Shown: positions 56,939 to 64,000 of the stretch, one piece after another
Layout: each line of letters opens with the position of its first letter
Position numbering within the stretch: the stretch's first letter is position 1
DNA from: Thioalkalivibrio sulfidiphilus HL-EbGr7
GTDB lineage: Bacteria; Pseudomonadota; Gammaproteobacteria; Ectothiorhodospirales; Ectothiorhodospiraceae
Assembly (NCBI RefSeq): GCF_000021985.1
Contig: NC_011901.1
Coordinates: 992,001-1,056,000 of the forward strand
DNA length: 64,000 nucleotides
Direction: 5' to 3'
Made by a program: the position numbers and the translations under genes
The notes under the pieces: model-generated
The model's input: the letters and a program-made list of their open reading frames with translations, nothing else
Told to the model about the DNA's origin: nothing
Databases searched by the model: none

Positions 56939-56967
56939 CTTGAAATCCCCCGGATTGCCCCAAATCT
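56939..56967 (+). promoter_or_regulatory. Sigma32-like heat-shock promoter of dnaK
   Basis: CTTGAAA (56939-56945) is a perfect RpoH -35; CCCCAAATCT begins at 56958 after 12 nt, close to CCCCATNT. It lies 54 nt before the dnaK start, so dnaK can be induced separately from hrcA-grpE. Confidence 0.65.
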
Positions 56968-57020
56968 AGCGGGTAACCGGAACATTCCACACAGAATTCA
57001 GACATTTTTGGAGACACACC

Positions 57021-58946
<1,926 letters not shown>

Positions 58947-58976
58947 GCGCGGCGCTATCCCTGAGCGCCGGCGGAT

Positions 58977-59070
58977 CACGCAGAGGACGCAAAGACGCGG
59001 AGGTCGCAGAGAGTTTCCCATCAGAAATTTTCTCTGCGCCCTCTGCGTCTTCTTTGCGCCCTCTGCGTTC
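58977..59070. repeat. Family-C inverted repeat (C4)
   Basis: Left arm 58977-59013 (CACGCAGAGG, ACGCAAAGACGCGGAGG), right arm 59030-59070 (TCTCTGCGCCCTCTGCG, TCTTCTTTGCGCCCTCTGCG), short loop. Lies inside the dnaK-dnaJ operon and may tune DnaJ level relative to DnaK. Confidence 0.88.
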
Positions 59071-59113
59071 CGGCTTTTGACTTTCCAGACATCAATACGG
59101 ACCGAACGACTTC

Positions 59114-60247
59114 ATGGCAAAGCGTGACTACTACGAGATCCTCGGCGTGGCGAAGAACGCCAGCGAGGCGGAACTGAAAAAGGCGTTCCGGCGCCTGGCC
59201 ATGAAGCACCACCCGGACCGCAATCCCGGCGACAAGGAGTCCGAGGAGAAATTCAAGGAGGCCAAGGAGGCCTACGAGATCCTCACCGACCCCCAGAAGC
59301 GGGCCGCCTATGACCAGTTCGGCCATGCCGGCGTGGATCCCTCCGCGGGCGGCGGCGCCCGGGGCGGGGCGAGCTTCAGCGACATCTTCGAGGACATCTT
59401 CGGCGACATCTTCGGCGGCGGCCGGGGTGGCGGCAGCCGGGTCTACCGGGGCTCCGACCTGCAGTACAACCTGGAGCTGACCCTGGAAGAGGCGGTGTTC
59501 GGTACCGAGGTGAAGATCCGCGTGCCGAGCCTGGTGGAGTGCGGCGAGTGCCACGGCAGCGGCGCCGAGAAGGGCACCACGCCCGAGACCTGCGGCACCT
59601 GCGGCGGTGTCGGCCAGGTGCGCATGCAGCAGGGTTTCTTCTCCGTGCAGCAGACCTGCCCCCGCTGCCACGGCACCGGCAAGATGATCACCCACCCCTG
59701 CAAGGCCTGTCATGGCCAGGGTCGCGTCGAGGAACACAAGACCCTGTCCGTGAAGGTGCCGGCCGGCGTGGACAGCGGCGACCGCATCCGGCTCTCCGGC
59801 GAGGGCGAGGCGGGCATCAACGGCGGCCCGCCCGGGGATCTCTATGTGCAGATCCACGTCAAGGCCCACAAGCTGTTCACCCGCAAGGGCAACGACCTCA
59901 TGTGCGAGGTGCCCATCAGCTTCGCCACCGCGGCGCTGGGCGGGGAGCTTGAGATCCCTACCCTGGATGGCCGGGTCAACCTCAAGATCCCCGAGGAGAC
60001 CCAGAGCGGCCGCCTGTTCCGCCTGCGTGCCAAGGGCGTGAAATCGGTGCACGGCGGTGCCCAGGGCGACCTGATCTGCCGGGTCAGCGTGGAGACCCCG
60101 GTCAACCTCACCAAGCGTCAGAAGGAACTGCTCAAGGAACTGGACGAGACCATGAAGGCCGGCGGCACCCGCCACAGTCCCCAGGAGGAGGGCTGGCTGG
60201 ACGGGGTGAAGGGCTTCTTCGAGGATCTGAAGTTCTGGAATAAGTAA
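59114..60247 (+). CDS. dnaJ: Chaperone protein DnaJ
   Basis: 377 residues. J domain with H33-P34-D35, a Gly/Phe-rich segment (about 75-115), four CxxCxGxG zinc repeats ([32 protein letters not shown]) and the C-terminal peptide-binding domains. Stimulates DnaK ATP hydrolysis and delivers substrates. Normal length. Confidence 0.97.
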   Translation: MAKRDYYEILGVAKNASEAELKKAFRRLAMKHHPDRNPGDKESEEKFKEAKEAYEILTDPQKRAAYDQFGHAGVDPSAGGGARGGASFSDIFEDIFGDIFGGGRGGGSRVYRGSDLQYNLELTLEEAVFGTEVKIRVPSLVECGECHGSGAEKGTTPETCGTCGGVGQVRMQQGFFSVQQTCPRCHGTGKMITHPCKACHGQGRVEEHKTLSVKVPAGVDSGDRIRLSGEGEAGINGGPPGDLYVQIHVKAHKLFTRKGNDLMCEVPISFATAALGGELEIPTLDGRVNLKIPEETQSGRLFRLRAKGVKSVHGGAQGDLICRVSVETPVNLTKRQKELLKELDETMKAGGTRHSPQEEGWLDGVKGFFEDLKFWNK

Positions 60248-60260
60248 GCGCGCCGGTGGC

Positions 60261-60341
60261 GCGCAGAGGCAAGTGGCAAGAGACAAGAGGCAAGTGAAAG
60301 CGGTTTGTCTTGTCTCTTGCCTCTTGTATCTTGTCTCTAGT
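60261..60341. repeat. Family-D inverted repeat (D3)
   Basis: Left arm 60261-60299 (CGCAGAGGCAAGTGGCAAG, AGACAAGAGGCAAG), right arm 60304-60341 (TTGTCTTGTCTCTTGCCTC, TTGTATCTTGTCTC), loop only a few nt. Between dnaJ and dapB. Confidence 0.9.
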
Positions 60342-60397
60342 CCACGGGGCTTTCGAAGCCGTGCCATTCAAATTCAAAACCACACCCAGAAGAATAA

Positions 60398-61204
<807 letters not shown>

Positions 61205-61267
61205 TTTTCCCGCCTTGCAAGGGGTGCGTCCGGGCCGCGCCTTCGGCCCCCGGCCGGCCCCGGGTCA

Positions 61268-61287
61268 GGCGCCCCGCGACGGGCGCC
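61268..61287 (+). terminator. GC hairpin after dapB
   Basis: GGCGCCC (61268-61274) pairs with GGGCGCC (61281-61287), loop CGCGAC; no T-run. It lies directly before the carA -35 box and may separate the two units weakly. Confidence 0.35.
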
Positions 61288-61290
61288 GAT

Positions 61291-61320
61291 TGGACAAAAC
61301 CCCCGCAAATCGCGTAAAAT
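61291..61320 (+). promoter_or_regulatory. Promoter of carA
   Basis: TGGACA (61291-61296), 18-nt spacer, TAAAAT (61315-61320): five of six at both boxes. Leader of about 85 nt to the carA start. Confidence 0.6.
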
Positions 61321-61413
61321 TCAACACATTAAATCCCCCATACATTCGATCCCCGGCGGGAGTGCTGTCCCGATCATCGTCCCGCTCGTCCCAAGCACGC
61401 CGGAGGTTTTCCC

Positions 61414-62553
61414 TTGAATTTCACACCTGCCCTGCTGGCACTGGAAGACGGCAGCCTGTTCCATGGCATCTCCATCGGTGCCCCGGGTCAGACCGTCGGC
61501 GAGGTGGTGTTCAACACCGCCATGACCGGTTACCAGGAGATCCTGACCGACCCGTCCTACGCCCGTCAGATCGTCACCCTGACCTATCCCCACATCGGCA
61601 ATACCGGTGTGAATCCGGAGGACGAGGAATCTGCCGGTGTGCACGCGGCCGGCCTGGTGATTCGTGACCTGCCACCCCTGGTGAGCAGCTGGCGCAGCCG
61701 CGAGTCCCTGCCCGACTACCTGACCCGCTTCGGGGTGGTGGCCATCGCCAACATCGATACCCGGCGCCTGACCCGCATCCTGCGGGAGAAGGGCGCCCAG
61801 AACGGCTGCATCATGGCCGGCGAGATCGACGAGCAGGCAGCCCTTGCGGCGGCCCGGGGCTTCCCCGGCCTCAAGGGCATGGATCTGGCCAAGGAGGTCA
61901 GCACCGCCGAGATCTATGACTGGACAGAGGGCACCTGGCAGCTGGGCAGCGGCCATGCCCCGGCGCCGGCCAGCAGTCCCTACAAGGTGGTGGCCTACGA
62001 TTTCGGCGTGAAGCGCAACATCCTGCGCATGCTGGTGGATCGCGGCTGCCAGGTCACCGTGGTGCCCGCCCAGACCCCCGCCGCCCAGGTGCTTGCCATG
62101 CAGCCCGATGGCGTGTTCCTGTCCAACGGCCCCGGCGATCCGGAGCCCTGCGATTACGCCATCTCCGCCATCCGCGAGATCGTCGACACCGGCATCCCCA
62201 CCTACGGTATCTGCCTGGGCCACCAGCTGCTGGGCCTGGCCAGCGGCGCGCGTACGGTGAAGATGAAGTTCGGTCATCACGGTGCCAACCACCCGGTGCA
62301 GGATCTGGACAGCAAGCGGGTGATGATCTCCAGCCAGAACCACGGTTTCGCCGTGGACGAGAACACCCTGCCCGGTAACGTGAAGGCCACGCACCGCTCT
62401 CTGTTCGACGGCACCCTGCAGGGCATCGCCCGCACCGACCGTCCGGCCTTCAGCTTCCAGGGTCACCCCGAGGCGAGCCCCGGCCCCCACGACGTGGCGC
62501 CCTTGTTCGACCGTTTCATCGAGTTGATGAAACCGCAGGGAGTCCGCAAATAA
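61414..62553 (+). CDS. carA: Carbamoyl-phosphate synthase small subunit
   Basis: 379 residues. TTG start at 61414 with GGAGG 7-8 nt upstream. The glutaminase subunit supplies ammonia to CarB for arginine and pyrimidine synthesis. Catalytic Cys in [12 protein letters not shown], His/Glu in [12 protein letters not shown]-terminal domain [13 protein letters not shown] is typical. The last codons (V-R-K-stop) lie inside the left 30-bp inverted repeat that flanks the next gene. Confidence 0.96.
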   Translation: MNFTPALLALEDGSLFHGISIGAPGQTVGEVVFNTAMTGYQEILTDPSYARQIVTLTYPHIGNTGVNPEDEESAGVHAAGLVIRDLPPLVSSWRSRESLPDYLTRFGVVAIANIDTRRLTRILREKGAQNGCIMAGEIDEQAALAAARGFPGLKGMDLAKEVSTAEIYDWTEGTWQLGSGHAPAPASSPYKVVAYDFGVKRNILRMLVDRGCQVTVVPAQTPAAQVLAMQPDGVFLSNGPGDPEPCDYAISAIREIVDTGIPTYGICLGHQLLGLASGARTVKMKFGHHGANHPVQDLDSKRVMISSQNHGFAVDENTLPGNVKATHRSLFDGTLQGIARTDRPAFSFQGHPEASPGPHDVAPLFDRFIELMKPQGVRK

Positions 62554-62570
62554 ACGCGAATGGACGCAAA
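62541..62570. repeat. Left inverted repeat around the GxxExxY gene
   Basis: 30-bp arm made of AGTCCGCAAA, TAAACGCGAA and TGGACGCAAA; it matches the complement of 62961-62990 with one mismatch. It contains the carA stop (62551) and the GxxExxY start (62560). The word ACGCAAAG is shared with family C. Confidence 0.93.
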
Positions 62571-62952
62571 GAGGAAAAGGATTTCCGAACGGGTGATCGG
62601 CTGCGCATTCGAGGTCAGTAATACCTTGGGGGCCGGTTTCCTGGAAAACGTTTATGAGAACGCGCTGGCAGTGGAGTTCGCGCGTGCGGGAATGGATTTT
62701 GACAGGCAAGCCGTGCTGCCTGTCAGTTACAAGGGTGAGCTCATCGGTCAATACGTGGCCGATTTCGTGGTCGAGCAGCGCTTGATTGTCGAGATCAAAG
62801 CGTTGTCGCGATTGGTGCTGGAGCATGAGGCTCAAGTCATGAACTACCTCAAAGCGACAGGGCTGACGGTAGGCTTGTTGTTGAATTTCGGGACTCCGCG
62901 TCTGGGTGTGCGGCGCATCGTCTGGGGTCACGATGACAATCAAGCGCTTTGA
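62560..62952 (+). CDS. GxxExxY protein, PD-(D/E)XK-type nuclease fold
   Basis: 130 residues. The naming motif is G26-F-L-E29-N-V-Y32. ADFVVEQRLIVEIKA gives D68, E78 and K80 in the spacing of a PD-(D/E)XK nuclease core, so DNA or RNA cleavage is plausible; activity of the family is not established to my knowledge. It sits between carA and carB, normally adjacent or tightly coupled, and is enclosed by a 30-bp inverted repeat. Its ATG is within the left arm. No Shine-Dalgarno; may be translated by coupling from carA. Confidence 0.88.
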   Translation: MDAKRKRISERVIGCAFEVSNTLGAGFLENVYENALAVEFARAGMDFDRQAVLPVSYKGELIGQYVADFVVEQRLIVEIKALSRLVLEHEAQVMNYLKATGLTVGLLLNFGTPRLGVRRIVWGHDDNQAL

Positions 62953-62960
62953 GGATTTTA

Positions 62961-62990
62961 TTTGCGTCCATTCGCGTTCATTTGCGGACT
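62961..62990. repeat. Right inverted repeat around the GxxExxY gene
   Basis: TTTGCGTCCA, TTCGCGTTCA, TTTGCGGACT: complement of 62541-62570 with one mismatch. Ends 14 nt before the carB ATG and occupies its leader, so carB has no visible ribosome-binding site. Confidence 0.93.
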
Positions 62991-63004
62991 AAAGATTTAA
63001 CAAT

Positions 63005-64000
63005 ATGCCTAAGCGTACAGACATCAACAGCATCCTCATCATCGGCGCCGGCCCGATCATCATCGGCCAGGCCTGTGAGTTCGACTACTCCGGCGCCCAG
63101 GCCTGCAAGGCGCTGCGCGAGGAGGGCTACCGGGTCATCCTGGTGAACTCCAACCCGGCCACCATCATGACCGACCCGGAGATGGCGGACGCCGTCTACA
63201 TCGAGCCGGTGGAATGGAAGACCGTGGCGCGCATCATCGAGCGTGAGAAGCCGGATGCCATCCTGCCCACCATGGGCGGACAGACGGCGCTCAACTGCGC
63301 CCTGGATCTGGCGAAGCACGGCGTGCTCAAGAAGCACAACGTGGAGCTGATCGGCGCCAGCGAGGACGCCATCGACATGGCCGAGGACCGGGAGCGCTTC
63401 CGCGACGCCATGACCGAGATCGGTCTCGAGTCGCCCATGGCCTTCGTGGTCAACACCTGGGATGAGGCCCAGGAGGTGCAGCCGAAGATCGGCTTCCCGG
63501 TGATCATCCGCCCGTCCTTCACCATGGGCGGCAGCGGCGGCGGCATCGCCTACAACCGCGACGAGTACGAGGAGATCGTCAAGCGCGGCCTGGACCTCTC
63601 GCCCACCAACGAGGTGCAGGTGGAGGAGTCCGTGCTGGGCTGGAAGGAATACGAGATGGAGGTGGTGCGCGACAAGGCGGACAACTGCATCATCATCTGC
63701 TCCATCGAGAACCTGGACCCCATGGGCATCCACACCGGTGACTCCATTACCGTGGCCCCGGCCCAGACGCTCACCGACAAGGAATACCAGATCATGCGCA
63801 ACGCCTCCATCGCGGTGCTGCGCAAGATCGGCGTGGATACCGGCGGTTCCAACGTGCAGTTCGCCGTGAACCCGGACGACGGCCGCCTGGTGATCATCGA
63901 GATGAACCCGCGTGTGTCGCGCTCCTCGGCCCTGGCCTCCAAGGCCACCGGCTTCCCCATCGCCAAGGTGGCGGCCAAGCTGGCCGTGGGCTACACCCTG
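63005..64000 (+). CDS. carB: Carbamoyl-phosphate synthase large subunit, 3' end outside window
   Basis: The first 332 codons only (full family length is about 1070). ATP-grasp domain start: [70 protein letters not shown] and [18 protein letters not shown]. Makes carbamoyl phosphate with CarA. Start chosen by homology pattern; no Shine-Dalgarno because the inserted element lies directly upstream. Confidence 0.97.
   Translation, partial: MPKRTDINSILIIGAGPIIIGQACEFDYSGAQACKALREEGYRVILVNSNPATIMTDPEMADAVYIEPVEWKTVARIIEREKPDAILPTMGGQTALNCALDLAKHGVLKKHNVELIGASEDAIDMAEDRERFRDAMTEIGLESPMAFVVNTWDEAQEVQPKIGFPVIIRPSFTMGGSGGGIAYNRDEYEEIVKRGLDLSPTNEVQVEESVLGWKEYEMEVVRDKADNCIIICSIENLDPMGIHTGDSITVAPAQTLTDKEYQIMRNASIAVLRKIGVDTGGSNVQFAVNPDDGRLVIIEMNPRVSRSSALASKATGFPIAKVAAKLAVGYTL

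Noticed and set aside
62560-62952. GxxExxY gene as part of the carbamoyl-phosphate operon function
   Set aside because: No metabolic domain; the inverted-repeat bracket and nuclease-like D-E-K pattern point to an inserted element.

Overview
The window is a contiguous stretch of high-GC bacterial chromosome. Gene content and order point to a gammaproteobacterium: rpsF-rpsR-(DUF2232)-rplI-dnaB-alr, tig-clpP-clpX-lon-hupB-(tRNAs)-ppiD, yafS-like methyltransferase-rnhA-dnaQ, smpB/ratA-rnfH/bamE/fur/recN/nadK/hrcA-grpE-dnaK-dnaJ-dapB-carA-carB. Together with the strong GC bias and protein character this fits a member of the Chromatiales/Ectothiorhodospiraceae (Thioalkalivibrio-like). The family placement is inference; gammaproteobacterium is solid. 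Most of the window is core housekeeping sequence. The accessory content is two tandem IS110-family elements, a MITE-like element, an AT-rich two-gene islet and a GxxExxY nuclease gene.

Layout. 1-5346: end of a ParE-like toxin, ribosomal proteins S6, S18 and L9 around a DUF2232 membrane protein, replicative helicase DnaB and alanine racemase. 5499-16000: an MFS transporter, MetZ, glycerate kinase, a ferritin-like DUF455 protein, LpxH, a periplasmic cyclophilin, GltX (frameshifted), CysS and FolD. 16040-16727: five tRNA genes. 16810-23421: trigger factor, ClpP, ClpX, Lon and HU (protein quality control and nucleoid). 23434-26658: two tRNAs, then two 1403-bp IS110/IS1111-like copies head to tail. 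26767-36368: PpiD, FabI and a four-gene oligopeptide ABC importer. 36318-42690: MITE-like element, FHA protein, PP2C phosphatase, LysM lytic transglycosylase, methyltransferase, RNase HI, DnaQ and a CDGSH protein. 42780-44703: AT-rich islet with a secreted ClpP-like protein and a small membrane protein. 44734-51958: PAS chemoreceptor-like protein, acetyltransferase, PEP-CTERM protein, SmpB, Na+ symporter, RatA, RnfH, BamE and Fur. 52030-64000: RecN, NadK, the heat-shock cluster hrcA-grpE-dnaK-dnaJ with a CIRCE operator and a sigma32-like promoter, DapB, CarA, the GxxExxY gene and CarB (cut by the window end).

The most striking feature is not a gene. Seventeen spacers carry inverted-repeat arrays built from short degenerate words in four families: ATTCAAA, GAAGTGGGAAGTGTGAATTG, ACGCAGAGACGCAAAG and GAGGCAAGAGACAAG. 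There is one array per spacer, the purine-rich word is always the 5' arm, and the arms usually begin within about 30 nt of a stop codon or overlap it. Eight of the nine convergent gene junctions have one; the exception is the edge of the AT-rich islet. One related 30-bp inverted repeat encloses the GxxExxY PD-(D/E)XK-type nuclease gene between carA and carB. The tandem IS110 pair is inserted in the arm of another. I propose that these hairpins form one mobile or actively maintained system, with the GxxExxY protein as a candidate enzyme. The arrays are seen directly; the mechanism is inference.
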